Shown here: positions 45,196 through 54,475 of the stretch, in pieces
Position numbering within the stretch: the stretch's first letter is position 1
Layout: each line of letters opens with the position of its first letter
Assembly (NCBI RefSeq): GCF_044762745.1
Contig: NZ_JBIWEX010000020.1
Location: 1-64,000, forward strand
Direction: 5' to 3'
Source of the DNA: Psychrobacillus sp044762745
Lineage (GTDB): Bacteria > Bacillota > Bacilli > Bacillales_A > Planococcaceae
Length of the DNA: 64,000 bases
Notes under the pieces: generated by a model
Seen by the model: the letters and a program-made list of their open reading frames with translations, nothing else
Databases searched by the model: none
Told to the model about the DNA's origin: nothing
Program-made: the position numbers and the translations under genes

Positions 45196-46782
45196 ATGAA
45201 TTCAATCGATACGGTGAGTGAACTGAACGAATTGCTAGCTGGAAATAATATAAGCGTACAATTATCAGTGCCGCAACTTGTGGAAAAAGCAACATCTAGA
45301 GGGGAAGCAATTTTAACTTCCACCGGTGCCGTAAAAGCGGAAACAGGTAAATACACAGGCCGTTCCCCACAAGATAAGTATATCGTAGAAGAACCTATCT
45401 CTAAAGACAAAATCGATTGGGGTTCCGTAAACCAACCTATCTCTTCTGAAATTTTTGATGCACTATATAAAAAAGTAACAAACTATTTAAAAGAACAAGA
45501 AGAAATATTTGTATTTAAAGGATTCGCTGGCGCAGATAAAGAATCCCGTCTTGGTATTCAAGTAATTAATGAATTTGCATGGCATAATTTATTTGCCCAC
45601 CAATTATTTATCCGCCCTACAGAAGAAGAACTGATAACGCATCAATCTGATTTCACGATCGTAAGTGCACCTAATTTCAAGGCAATTCCTGCTATTGATG
45701 GAACAAAATCAGAAACGTTTATCATTGTTTCTATGGAAAAACGTATCGTTTTAATCGGTGGTACGGAATATGCCGGAGAGATGAAAAAATCAATCTTCTC
45801 TATTATGAACTATTTGTTACCAGAACAAAACATTTTACCTATGCATTGCTCTGCTAATGTTGGAGAAGCAGGCGATGTTGCATTATTCTTCGGTTTGTCT
45901 GGAACAGGTAAAACTACCCTTTCTGCAGATGCAGGACGCAAATTAATCGGAGATGACGAGCACGGTTGGTCCGATAATGGCGTGTTTAATATCGAAGGTG
46001 GCTGCTACGCAAAATGTATCGACCTCACTCGAGAAAACGAACCACAAATTTTTGATGCTATTACATTCGGAACAGTTTTAGAGAATGTAGTAGTAGATCC
46101 AGAAACTCGTGTTGCGAACTATGCGGATGATTCATTAACAGAAAATACACGTGCAGCATATCAAATTCAGAATATCGAAAACATTGTGGACCCTTCTGTT
46201 GCTGGTCATCCAAATACAATTGTTTTCTTAACTGCTGATGCGTTTGGCGTATTACCTCCAATTAGTAAATTAACGAAAGAACAAGCAATGTATCACTTCT
46301 TAAGTGGTTTTACATCAAAGCTTGCAGGTACAGAACGTGGAATCACATCACCACAACCAGCATTTTCTACTTGCTTCGGCTCACCGTTCTTACCATTGCA
46401 TGCGACTGTTTACGCAGAAATGCTTGGAAAGAAAATTGACGAGCACGGTGCACAAGTATTCCTTGTAAATACTGGATGGACTGGTGGAGAGTACGGTGTT
46501 GGTAGCCGTATGAAACTTGCTTACACTCGTACGATGGTACGTGCAGCTATCGATGGAAAATTAAGAAATGTAGAAACTACGACAGATGCAGTGTTTGGTC
46601 TTGAAATCCCTACAGAAATAGAAGGAGTACCAGCAGAAGTGTTAATCCCACGTAATGCATGGGAAGATCAAGCATCATATGATGCAAAAGCTACGGAACT
46701 AGCACAAGCTTTCCGTGAAAACTTCCAAAAATTTGGTACCGTATCCGAAGATATTTCGCTAAAAGGCGGACCATTTGCATAA
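45196..46782 (+). CDS. pckA: Phosphoenolpyruvate carboxykinase (ATP)
   Basis: Gluconeogenic enzyme converting oxaloacetate and ATP to PEP, CO2 and ADP. The 528-residue length is normal. STGAVKAETGKYTGRSPQDK is near the N terminus; the kinase P-loop is GLSGTGKTTLSAD, followed by IGDDEHGWSDNGVFNIEGG with the metal-binding Asp. RMKLAYTRTMV lies near the C terminus. In B. subtilis pckA is repressed by glycolytic substrates (CcpN). It is followed by a shared terminator. Confidence 0.97.
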   Translation: MNSIDTVSELNELLAGNNISVQLSVPQLVEKATSRGEAILTSTGAVKAETGKYTGRSPQDKYIVEEPISKDKIDWGSVNQPISSEIFDALYKKVTNYLKEQEEIFVFKGFAGADKESRLGIQVINEFAWHNLFAHQLFIRPTEEELITHQSDFTIVSAPNFKAIPAIDGTKSETFIIVSMEKRIVLIGGTEYAGEMKKSIFSIMNYLLPEQNILPMHCSANVGEAGDVALFFGLSGTGKTTLSADAGRKLIGDDEHGWSDNGVFNIEGGCYAKCIDLTRENEPQIFDAITFGTVLENVVVDPETRVANYADDSLTENTRAAYQIQNIENIVDPSVAGHPNTIVFLTADAFGVLPPISKLTKEQAMYHFLSGFTSKLAGTERGITSPQPAFSTCFGSPFLPLHATVYAEMLGKKIDEHGAQVFLVNTGWTGGEYGVGSRMKLAYTRTMVRAAIDGKLRNVETTTDAVFGLEIPTEIEGVPAEVLIPRNAWEDQASYDAKATELAQAFRENFQKFGTVSEDISLKGGPFA

Positions 46783-46788
46783 CAGAAC

Positions 46789-46830
46789 AAAAGAGGATGT
46801 CCCCTACAAATATGGTGACATCCCCTTTTT
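46789..46830. terminator. Bidirectional terminator downstream of pckA
   Basis: Stem aaaagaggatgtc (46789-46801) with gacatccccttttt (46817-46830, one mismatch) between convergent genes. Confidence 0.8.
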
Positions 46831-46831
46831 A

Positions 46832-47281
46832 TTAATCTTCGTTTTCATCATAAAAAGATGTGACAGCAGATGTAGCGAACAGAGATATGAACTTCTCCGC
46901 TTCTTCTTCATTCACTTTATACAAAATTATTTCCGCCCCATAATGACCAATTTCTAATCGCTCGTCTCCTGCCGTATTCAAAAACATTTTGAACCATTTT
47001 AACCCGCCTTTTGGATCAATGGAGTTATTTCGAAAATAAGTACGATTTTCCTCATTTAAATTAATCGTCATTACTTTTACAAGTCCCTCATTTATAGAAG
47101 AAACCGCTTTTGGTCTCAGTTCATCAATTACTTCCACTTCTTCTTTCCAACTTTGGATAATGACATCATCAATTTCATCTGTATACAAATCCCAAAGATC
47201 CGTCCAAAAGCTTGTATCGGAAGCGAAAGATGATTTTCCATCAATACTCATTGACTCTGTTGTGACAATCACATTTCCCAA
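46832..47281 (-). CDS. Hypothetical protein downstream of ytmA
   Basis: A 149-residue acidic, soluble-looking protein with no domain I recognise (VTTESMSIDGKSS, NEENRTYFRNN, DERLEIGHYGAEIILY). The best start is TTG 47281, 7 nt after gagaggag and 2 nt beyond the ytmA stop, so it is coupled to ytmA. An in-frame ATG at 47311 lies inside ytmA. Its last bases run into the terminator shared with pckA. Confidence 0.65.
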   Translation of the reverse strand: MGNVIVTTESMSIDGKSSFASDTSFWTDLWDLYTDEIDDVIIQSWKEEVEVIDELRPKAVSSINEGLVKVMTINLNEENRTYFRNNSIDPKGGLKWFKMFLNTAGDERLEIGHYGAEIILYKVNEEEAEKFISLFATSAVTSFYDENED

Positions 47282-47283
47282 TT

Positions 47284-48072
47284 TCAAACTCCTCTCTGCA
47301 TCTTCATCCACCTACACGCATCTTTCACTACTTGTCGATTTACTTGACTAGGGAAAAAATGTGTAAATTCAGGATAATACCATGTTTCCACTATTTTATT
47401 ATTCCCTAATAATTTTTTTTCTAACGTTTCCGCATGCACAAAGGAAACATTTACATCCAACTTCCCATGAATAATCAAGGTAGGAGCTTCTATTTTAGAA
47501 ATTTTAGGAAAGACGTTCCGTTCCTCGTATGCCACTGTTTTATTTGTTGGAGTGCCACCTATTACGCGTTTCATCATCCGTCGCATATCCAAGCGTTCTT
47601 CATAAGTTAAATAAATATCCGACACCCCTGCCCATGTCACAATTGAAGCAATATCATTTCGTAAAATAGCAGTCCACAACGCCATGATGCCACCTCGAGA
47701 GAAAGCGAATAGATGGATTCTAGTCGAGATACAAAATTGCTTTAATACATCCGCTGCATAAACAGCATCTAATCGATCTTCTCCTGCGAACTCGTCTCTT
47801 CCCTCTCCTCCACGGTTTCCACGATAATAAGGGGCAAAAACGGTAAACCCCTCTGACGCAATCTGAGCAATACGGGCAGGTCTTACCATACCAATACTTT
47901 GCATACCACCTCGCAAATACAATATACCTTCATACGTTCCTTCTTTTTTCGGAGTCGCGAGCATCCCTTTCACTCGCAAACCACAAGACCAATATGTAAT
48001 TTCGATTAAATCGATTTGTGGATTTGGTGATGGATATAACCGTAATCTTTCAATCGTTCCATTTTCCTTCAT
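47284..48072 (-). CDS. ytmA: Alpha/beta hydrolase YtmA (S9/dienelactone-hydrolase-like)
   Basis: A 262-residue alpha/beta hydrolase related to the catalytic part of prolyl oligopeptidases. The oxyanion region is LYLRGGMQSIG and FAPYYRGNRGGEGRDEF. The nucleophile serine sits in FAFSRGGIMALW, the acid in IIHGKLDVNV and the histidine in PEFTHFFP. It may hydrolyse small esters or peptides; substrate unknown. It overlaps ytkD by 23 nt. Same order ytkD-ytmA as in B. subtilis. Confidence 0.85.
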   Translation of the reverse strand: MKENGTIERLRLYPSPNPQIDLIEITYWSCGLRVKGMLATPKKEGTYEGILYLRGGMQSIGMVRPARIAQIASEGFTVFAPYYRGNRGGEGRDEFAGEDRLDAVYAADVLKQFCISTRIHLFAFSRGGIMALWTAILRNDIASIVTWAGVSDIYLTYEERLDMRRMMKRVIGGTPTNKTVAYEERNVFPKISKIEAPTLIIHGKLDVNVSFVHAETLEKKLLGNNKIVETWYYPEFTHFFPSQVNRQVVKDACRWMKMQRGV

Positions 48073-48523
48073 ACATGTTCACCTTCTCTAACATTACTTG
48101 CATACCCCGATCTTGCATATGGAAGCTTAAATTTTCGCAGTTGGACAGTTCATCCATCGCCAACCACATAGCGCCATCTGTTTCATAATTGGCCCTCTCT
48201 TCATGGATATACCCAACTTCCGCTATAAATACCGCCTTACAAAATGGATCTTTCTCATGCACCATATATTCGGCAAACCATTGAGGATTGACAATCTCCA
48301 CGTTTGTTTCCTCTAATACCTCACGTACTGCTGCTGCCTTTAATGGTTCGTTTTCTTCCACTTTTCCACCCGGAAACTCTATACCTCGCGTAGGATGTTT
48401 TGTTAATAGCCACTTTTCTTCATATTTTGCTATTACTAACACATGCATTGCCTTTATCGGAAATATTCCTTTTTCAAACGATAGTTCAACTTGTATACCA
48501 TTCAAGTCTTGGAAAGTAATCAT
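48050..48523 (-). CDS. ytkD: NUDIX hydrolase YtkD (8-oxo-dGTPase type)
   Basis: A 157-residue NUDIX protein. The Nudix box GGKVEENEPLKAAAVREVLEE is complete over residues 51-71 (G-x5-E-x7-RE-x2-EE). B. subtilis YtkD, which it matches in length and position, sanitises oxidised dGTP and also trims 5' triphosphates. The start ATG has a weak upstream site (gggaggg). It is upstream of and overlapping with ytmA. Confidence 0.88.
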   Translation of the reverse strand: MITFQDLNGIQVELSFEKGIFPIKAMHVLVIAKYEEKWLLTKHPTRGIEFPGGKVEENEPLKAAAVREVLEETNVEIVNPQWFAEYMVHEKDPFCKAVFIAEVGYIHEERANYETDGAMWLAMDELSNCENLSFHMQDRGMQVMLEKVNMYEGKWND

Positions 48524-48571
48524 GCATTATCCCTCCCTTTTCACTTATAAAAATTCTATCATATGATGAAT

Positions 48572-49222
48572 TTAAAGAATAATATTCCAGTACACAAGCA
48601 TAATCCCAATATCCGCTAAACAGTGACTAATAATTGGCGCAGTAATCGATCCAAGTTTAATACGAAATATTCCCCACATTATACCTGCTAAAAAAACAGG
48701 GATTACCGCAAGCATATTGAATGGGAAACTAAAAATTTCCATAACGACAATCAAATGGTACAGACTATAAAATATAGCCGTAATCATTACGGCTAAAACA
48801 TTTCCTAATTTTAGGAATATCCTTCCATACATGAATTCTCTCCAATAAAGTTCTTCTAAAATAGGATTAATCAACGCTAATACTAAAACGAGTAGAATTA
48901 CCTTCGTTCCACCAAAATCCCATTTCTTCAACAATTGCTGCAATTGGGGGATATCTAAAACAGAAGATTGAAAAATTACTACAAAGCCATAAATAGAAAC
49001 TAAGCAAATCAATCCGCTTACAATTCCCACAATAATAGACTTCATCGATATAAGAAGACGTATTTGGTATCTATTTGTCTTTTTCCAAAAAACTGTGATA
49101 ATCGGAATGAACAGTAACCATCCATAAAAAAGAAAAAAAGTGATTAAAATATTTTGAAATAAGGAAAGACCGATGAATATTAATATCGTTGGTGCAAAAA
49201 GTAAGATAACTTGTTTGATCAT
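48572..49222 (-). CDS. CPBP family intramembrane glutamic endopeptidase
   Basis: A 216-residue membrane protein with about 6-7 helices and the CPBP (Abi) motifs: EELYWREFMYG (EExxxR), SLYHLIVV (FxxxH-like) and ITAPIISHCLADI (HxxxD in place of HxxxN/B). CPBP members include CAAX-type prenyl proteases and bacteriocin-immunity proteins; the substrate here is unknown. ATG 49222 follows ggtggagggtg. The gap 49223-49502 to the next gene shows only promoter-like sequence. Confidence 0.82.
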   Translation of the reverse strand: MIKQVILLFAPTILIFIGLSLFQNILITFFLFYGWLLFIPIITVFWKKTNRYQIRLLISMKSIIVGIVSGLICLVSIYGFVVIFQSSVLDIPQLQQLLKKWDFGGTKVILLVLVLALINPILEELYWREFMYGRIFLKLGNVLAVMITAIFYSLYHLIVVMEIFSFPFNMLAVIPVFLAGIMWGIFRIKLGSITAPIISHCLADIGIMLVYWNIIL

Positions 49223-49467
49223 ACACCCTCCACCACCTTTTTGTTTTACCTGAGAGACTACTTTCCTGTATAAGTTCTTTGGGCATAACAATGGAAACTA
49301 CGGTGAACTTATTTCTATTTCCATAAACATAACCAATATCCCTTTAATATAAATGATATTGTTTCTTGCTTAGTCAAGTTATACATTTTACATTTCAATG
49401 GCTTTTAGCGGTTTTTCTCTTAAAAATCCGAGGCCACTTACTGTATTATTAAAGACCAATTTCCTTC

Positions 49468-49473
49468 TATAAT
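49468..49473 (+). promoter_or_regulatory. Predicted -10 box of the FAH-family gene
   Basis: A consensus TATAAT lies 30 bp upstream of the ATG and just before the ribosome site aaaggagg. No good -35 is visible at 16-18 bp, so an activator may be needed. Confidence 0.4.
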
Positions 49474-49502
49474 GAAACATAATAAATAAAGGAGGATTCA
49501 AT

Positions 49503-50468
49503 ATGGGCATACGTTTATTACGTTTTGAATATGATGGACAAGTTCGTTGGGGAGTTTATGAAGAGGCTTTACGTCTTGTAGAGGATACATTCCCGACATT
49601 ACGAAGTATTTTAACAGATGGACACTTACAAATTGCAAAAGCTAAAACAGTAGGTGCCATTATTTCATTCGAGGATATTACCCTTTTATCACCAATCACA
49701 CAAGACGGAAATATTTATTGCCAAGGTACCAACTACGCTGAACACCGTGAAGAAGCTGGTTTTACACTGCAAAAGCCAGCGTATAATTTACTGTTTATGA
49801 AGTCCCCAAGCACATTAAGTGCTGCTAATACAAATATAGTCTGTCCGAAAGATGTACAATTGCTTGATTATGAGATTGAATTAGGGCTAGTCCTCAAGAA
49901 AGATATCACAGAAGAAACCATTATTACCGAACAAAATATTGTTTATTATATTGGTGGATTAATTATAGCAAATGATGTCTCCGCACGCGATATACAAATT
50001 GTAGAACAACAATGGTTTAAAGGGAAAAGTTACCGTACTTTTTGTCCAACGGGTCCTTACCTTTACTTATTAGAAGACGATGAAATTCACTATCTGAATG
50101 ATTTAGAACTGATTTTACGAGTAAATGACGAAGTTCGCCAGCATTCATTTAGCGACCATTTATTATTTAAACCAACTGAAACATTAACTGAGATGTCTTC
50201 TATTTTTGATTTACGTATTGGTGACCTAATATTAACCGGGACACCTGGTGGAGTCTGTTTACGATTAAATAAAGAAATTCTCGAGAAAATGATCAATACA
50301 AATGCTACTTACGAAGAAAAAGTAAATTACTTTGTAAATACACAAAAAGAAAATGGTTACTTACAACCAGGGGATATCATCGAACTTGAAATTAAAAGTC
50401 GCGATCAATATATCGATCTTGGTAAACAAAGGTCAACAGTCGTTCAAAATATAACGGTAAACTCGTAA
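49503..50468 (+). CDS. Fumarylacetoacetate hydrolase family protein
   Basis: A 321-residue FAH-superfamily enzyme, a group that hydrolyses, decarboxylates or isomerises beta-diketo or 2-oxo acids after ring cleavage. The family core is GTNYAEHREEAGF, then the metal-ligand acids in DYEIELGLVL (two Glu) and IANDVSARDIQ (Asp), and LILTGTPGGVC. It has a perfect aaaggagg site. It opens the accessory region next to the ring-cleavage genes; HpaG-type or acylpyruvase-type activity are both possible. Confidence 0.85.
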   Translation: MGIRLLRFEYDGQVRWGVYEEALRLVEDTFPTLRSILTDGHLQIAKAKTVGAIISFEDITLLSPITQDGNIYCQGTNYAEHREEAGFTLQKPAYNLLFMKSPSTLSAANTNIVCPKDVQLLDYEIELGLVLKKDITEETIITEQNIVYYIGGLIIANDVSARDIQIVEQQWFKGKSYRTFCPTGPYLYLLEDDEIHYLNDLELILRVNDEVRQHSFSDHLLFKPTETLTEMSSIFDLRIGDLILTGTPGGVCLRLNKEILEKMINTNATYEEKVNYFVNTQKENGYLQPGDIIELEIKSRDQYIDLGKQRSTVVQNITVNS

Positions 50469-50479
50469 AAGGAGGCATT

Positions 50480-50975
50480 CGATGATACCCGTTTTTCAAT
50501 AAAGCTACGCTGTTTTTCATTCAAAGAAATTAGACGATGTCTTTACAAGATGTTCAACAAATAGATATTAAAAAATGAAGGCATTTCCCTTTACATGATG
50601 ACAACCAGGTGTTTCCGAACAACTATTTACTTATACCATAACATGGCCTTTACTTCCCCTGGTTATTCGAAGGTTGGAATTATACCAAATAAACTTGGGG
50701 ATATTACGTTAGCTGTAAAAGACTCAGCTTGGAATGTCAATTTTCACCATCTCGTAATTGACTTTTCTAAAACAGATCAAGCTTTTGATATTGCCAATTT
50801 TTTAACATGCAATGATGAGCATTATATTGCGTTCCAACTTAGAAATGCACCCATCAATATGATAGTTCGGATATTTAAGCTCGCAATCATATTCCAACTA
50901 TTTGGGGATCATAAAAAACACAAAAATACCTTTATCTTATTTACTAGGTTAAGGTATTTTTCTCCGTTTAAATAG
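50480..50975 (+). pseudogene. Degenerate gene remnant, cupin-like at its start
   Basis: An ATG at 50482 has a good ribosome site (ggaggcattcg) but stops after six codons. Further on, FPLHDDNQVFPNNYLLI (about 50583-50640), then YHNMAFTSP in another frame, resemble the N-terminal segment of cupin-domain proteins, interrupted by a frameshift. The downstream part is an open frame to 50975 with no recognised family. It looks like a decayed partner of the FAH-family gene. Confidence 0.45.
50922..50961 (+). terminator. Terminator downstream of the FAH gene and remnant
   Basis: Perfect 11-bp stem aaaaatacctt (50922-50932) with aaggtattttt (50951-50961) and a following tctccg. Confidence 0.65.
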
Positions 50976-50987
50976 ATTGCATATACA

Positions 50988-51025
50988 AAAGCATCTCCTA
51001 CACGTGCATGTGTAAAAGATGCTTT
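50988..51025 (-). terminator. Terminator of the seven-gene catabolic operon
   Basis: Stem aaagcatct (50988-50996) with agatgcttt (51017-51025), with an inner inverted repeat tacacgtgcatgtgta. It sits 4 nt past the last gene's stop. The U-run on the minus strand is short. Confidence 0.7.
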
Positions 51026-51028
51026 GTT

Positions 51029-51877
51029 TTATATTGGACTGGCTACTGAACGAATGGATAAACCAAAGTCCATATCAGCTGACACTGCAGGTAGATTATA
51101 ATACCCGCGTAACTTTTCTAAAACTTCCGCTGGTGGTTTTTCATTGAAAAAGCCTGTACGGGCAATCGACATGCCACTCACTTTATATAAATCTACCATT
51201 GTTTCACACATTTTAATGCCTGCACCAAAGGAATCTATTATCGGCACATTATCCACATGATGAATACCAAATTTCGCCAAGAAAATATTCATTGGCCCCT
51301 CGCCTGGAATAATCACATCTACTCCTTGCTCTATAGCTTGCCTGGCAGCTAATGTAAATTTTTCGATAATCGGTTGTGGATTGTCAAAGCCTTCTAAAAT
51401 ATCATAGAAACCAATATCCGCTTGGATGATAGGACCTACCTTTTGCGCCAAGCCGTATTGTTGAGCGTTAAAACGCAACTGATCAACAAGTGGAGCTAAA
51501 AAATTCACAATACCAATCTTTGTTCCTAGCATCGATGCAATATGCATGGATGCTTGCCCGTAACCTATCACAGGAATATCAACAATTGATCGTGCTTCGA
51601 ATAACCCTACGTCTGGAATCGTGCCAATAAAAACGGCATCATAGCCGGCTTTTTCAGCAATCATCGCATTTCTAATAAATTGTTCCTTATGCAAGCTTTG
51701 TAAATAATTGTACGTAATAAAATGTCCAGGATATTGTTGAGGATAAGTCTCTTTCGACATACCATGTAATATAATGTCTACATCTGGACGCACAATTTTA
51801 GATAAATGGGTTACAACAGCATCTCGATAAGCCGGAATGTCTTCAATGGACGTTAAACTTTGATGCCAAATTTTCAC
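51029..51877 (-). CDS. Asp/Glu/hydantoin racemase superfamily protein lacking both catalytic cysteines
   Basis: A 282-residue protein with the double-domain racemase fold: DAVFIGTIPDVGLFEARSIVDIPVIGYG and LGTKIGIVNFLAP are clearly in the hydantoin-racemase style. The first catalytic Cys position (usually GCFGDPG) is Thr in GTIPDVG, and the second (usually G-C-x-G) reads IIPGEGPM. So the two-base racemase mechanism is unlikely; an isomerase, decarboxylase or hydrolase role is possible. It is the last gene of the operon, overlapping the FAD dehydrogenase gene by 4 nt. Confidence 0.75.
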   Translation of the reverse strand: MKIWHQSLTSIEDIPAYRDAVVTHLSKIVRPDVDIILHGMSKETYPQQYPGHFITYNYLQSLHKEQFIRNAMIAEKAGYDAVFIGTIPDVGLFEARSIVDIPVIGYGQASMHIASMLGTKIGIVNFLAPLVDQLRFNAQQYGLAQKVGPIIQADIGFYDILEGFDNPQPIIEKFTLAARQAIEQGVDVIIPGEGPMNIFLAKFGIHHVDNVPIIDSFGAGIKMCETMVDLYKVSGMSIARTGFFNEKPPAEVLEKLRGYYNLPAVSADMDFGLSIRSVASPI

Positions 51878-53256
51878 ACCAACGCCTCCTCTATATGTGA
51901 TTGTTGGATTACTTGTTTAGCAGCAATGCGACCAAATATTGCAGCTTTACCAAGTGAACTACCCGTCATATATCCTGCACCGTGGAAGCCACCTACAACT
52001 TCACCTGCGGCAAAAAGGCCCGTAATTCTCTCACCATAGGGATTTAACACTTCTGCTTTTTCATTCACGGTTACACCCGCATATGTAGCGAGCATAGCTG
52101 TTGAGGTTCTCATCGCATAAAAAGGAGCTGTTATAATTTTTGTTGGTTTGCCAAATGTATGTGTAAGTGTTGTTCTTCCTAACACGTCATTTCTTGTATC
52201 AACTGCTTCATTATAACTGCTTATCGTTTGTTGTAACGATGAGGGCGGAACGCCAATTATTATTGCTAATGCTTCGATAGATTCAGATTGTTCCATTAAA
52301 CCTAATTCATCAAGTGATGCAAAATCATACAACGCATCTCCTCTTACGCCTTTATCCATTACTGTTTGATCCCAAATTTGAAAAGTACATTGATTCGACT
52401 GTTGTAATGCTGCATCTCCTAGTAATTTATAGGATATAGATTCATTTACAAAACGATCCCCCTGCTCATTCACAATGATGCCACCTTTATAAAAAGTATG
52501 AGCTTGGCGTTTATTGTCATTCGTAGAGCTAGGATGGAACCCGTACGTACCTTTTAAATATGGAGTATCTCGTAACCATGCACCTTGGTCACATGCCAGC
52601 TTGATGCCATCTCCTGTATTTCCTGCTCCTCCTAAACGGATTGTATTGGTTAGCCCGGGAGCAAATTGTTCCAGTAAGTCTTCACTTCGGGAAAAACCAC
52701 CTGAGGTGATAATAATACCTTTAAGTGCTTCCACAACATATGAATGGCCTCTATATGTTACATGTACTCGAGCAACACGCTTGTTTCTTTTTTCTAGACG
52801 AGTAACTAAAGCGTCGGTATATATCTTTGCGCCATGCTCGATTGCTCGATCTTTTAATATATCAATTGCCTGATTAGGTACAATCGTATGACCACGTGGA
52901 TTTGTATGACCACTCACCGCTTGGCAATCTTTAAATTGCACTCCTTGTTCGACGAGCCAGTTGTATGTGTCTAACTGTTGGTCTCCATATGTTTCAATGA
53001 GAGTTCGGTCATTTTTATACTGCCCAACATGCAACATATCCTGTATTAAACTTTCCACTGAATCAGTAATCCCTAATTTTTTCTGAAATTCTGTTCCTGC
53101 AAATGCCATAAAACAACCGCTTAATAATGAGCTTCCTCCAATATGAGGTTGTTTTTCTAAAACTATCACATTTGCCCCCGCAGCAGCGGCTTCCAATGAT
53201 GCGCATAAGCCCGCCATACCAGCGCCGATAATCACAATATCCACTACTGCTTTCAT
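51874..53256 (-). CDS. FAD-dependent oxidoreductase, fumarate reductase/flavocytochrome-like (second copy)
   Basis: A 460-residue flavoprotein of the fumarate reductase/succinate dehydrogenase/3-ketosteroid dehydrogenase superfamily. The FAD fold VIIGAGMAGLCASLEAAAAG starts near residue 8; GGSSLLSGCFMAFAG, GDRFVNES and the C-terminal GEVVGGFHGAGYMTGSSLG return to the flavin. No signal peptide and no haem motif, so it is cytoplasmic. It would dehydrogenate or reduce an unsaturated carboxylic acid; substrate unknown. Coupled to the racemase-like gene. Confidence 0.85.
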   Translation of the reverse strand: MKAVVDIVIIGAGMAGLCASLEAAAAGANVIVLEKQPHIGGSSLLSGCFMAFAGTEFQKKLGITDSVESLIQDMLHVGQYKNDRTLIETYGDQQLDTYNWLVEQGVQFKDCQAVSGHTNPRGHTIVPNQAIDILKDRAIEHGAKIYTDALVTRLEKRNKRVARVHVTYRGHSYVVEALKGIIITSGGFSRSEDLLEQFAPGLTNTIRLGGAGNTGDGIKLACDQGAWLRDTPYLKGTYGFHPSSTNDNKRQAHTFYKGGIIVNEQGDRFVNESISYKLLGDAALQQSNQCTFQIWDQTVMDKGVRGDALYDFASLDELGLMEQSESIEALAIIIGVPPSSLQQTISSYNEAVDTRNDVLGRTTLTHTFGKPTKIITAPFYAMRTSTAMLATYAGVTVNEKAEVLNPYGERITGLFAAGEVVGGFHGAGYMTGSSLGKAAIFGRIAAKQVIQQSHIEEALV

Positions 53257-53260
53257 GTGC

Positions 53261-53704
53261 TTAAGCTTCCTTTGTTAATACCGCTAGAATATCTAAGCCT
53301 GCTTCGCATACCTGCATGTCATGTGTATAGTGCCCGCCACTTACTCCAATTCCACCGACACATTCTCCGTTAATTTGAATTGGATAACCTCCACCAAATA
53401 CAACTAGACGATCTGTATGCACAAGACCTGTCATTAAAGGAGGATCATCTTTTAAACGGTCATACCATTCATGTGTTGCACGATTGTATGCTGCGGCTGA
53501 GAATGCTTTGTTTTGGGCAATTTCTAGCGCTAGTACTGGTGCACCATCCATTGCTGAAAATGCTTTTAAATTCCCTGCTTTATCTACAATAGATATAGCA
53601 AATTTCATCCCTAATTCTTCCCCTTTTTTCTCTGCAGCTTCTAGCATTTGTTTTGCTAATTGTAATGTAATTGTTTGTTGTGTGAATGTGTATGTTTGCT
53701 CCAT
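53261..53704 (-). CDS. GlcG/HbpS family protein
   Basis: A 147-residue member of the GlcG/HbpS (DUF336) family (ITLQLAKQMLEAAEKKGEELG, DGAPVLALEIAQNKAFSAA, GGGYPIQINGECVGGIGVSGG). Some relatives bind haem or cobalamin; others sit in glycolate or diol operons with unknown role. It starts 23 nt after the SDR gene and is 4 nt ahead of the flavoprotein gene, so it belongs to the same catabolic operon. Confidence 0.85.
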   Translation of the reverse strand: MEQTYTFTQQTITLQLAKQMLEAAEKKGEELGMKFAISIVDKAGNLKAFSAMDGAPVLALEIAQNKAFSAAAYNRATHEWYDRLKDDPPLMTGLVHTDRLVVFGGGYPIQINGECVGGIGVSGGHYTHDMQVCEAGLDILAVLTKEA

Positions 53705-53727
53705 AATTCTCTATCCCCTTTAATTTA

Positions 53728-54462
53728 TTATTTTGTAAGACCTACTGGCATTCCAGTTCCGAACGCTTCAATTGAAGAAGCTGTTATCGCTTTACTATGT
53801 GGTAATGCGATATTGACAATAACATTTGCCATATCTATCGGCTGCAACCAACCTGTTTTATTTAAATCTGGACCTAATTCATCAGTCATTCTCGTATCTA
53901 CTGGCCCTGGACATACTGCATTGACGCGAATCCCATATGGTTTTAATTCTTCACCTATTGCTTTTGAAAAACCAATAACTGCATGTTTAGATGAAATATA
54001 AGCGCTACGGTTTGGCCCACCTTTTGTCCCCCAAATCGATGAAATATTAATAATGGTTCCTTCTTGCTTAGCGATCATGTCTGGCACAATTTGGGCACAG
54101 AAATAATAAGGACCATTCACGTTAATATCATGTACACGCAACCATTCCTCTGTCGTTGTATCCACAAAAGGTAACATGCTCATTGTGCCTGCATTATTTA
54201 TTAATATATCTATCGGGCCTAGTTCTTCTTTTACGATGGCGCATGCTTTTTTAACTTGAGCTTCGTTCGTTACGTCGCAAGCTACTGCAATTGCTCGTAC
54301 TTTGTATTGCTCACTAATGACATTGACAACTTCCTGACATTCTTCTTCAATAAGTGAACAGACCGCAATATGTGCTCCATGAGAAGCAAGTAATAAACAT
54401 GTTTCGCGCCCAATACCTCGACCACCACCTGTAATAAGGGCCACTTTTCCATTCAATAGCAT
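53728..54462 (-). CDS. Short-chain dehydrogenase/reductase
   Basis: A classical SDR of 244 residues. The cofactor motif ALITGGGRGIGRE is near residue 8, NNAG in LINNAGTMSM, the catalytic Ser in IINISSIWG and Tyr/Lys in SAYISSKHAV. CSLIEEEC after beta-2 does not settle NAD versus NADP. It probably oxidises or reduces a hydroxy intermediate of the pathway. It is 13 nt downstream of the tricarballylate-dehydrogenase-like gene. Confidence 0.9.
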   Translation of the reverse strand: MLLNGKVALITGGGRGIGRETCLLLASHGAHIAVCSLIEEECQEVVNVISEQYKVRAIAVACDVTNEAQVKKACAIVKEELGPIDILINNAGTMSMLPFVDTTTEEWLRVHDINVNGPYYFCAQIVPDMIAKQEGTIINISSIWGTKGGPNRSAYISSKHAVIGFSKAIGEELKPYGIRVNAVCPGPVDTRMTDELGPDLNKTGWLQPIDMANVIVNIALPHSKAITASSIEAFGTGMPVGLTK

Positions 54463-54475
54463 GCAATTTCCCCCA

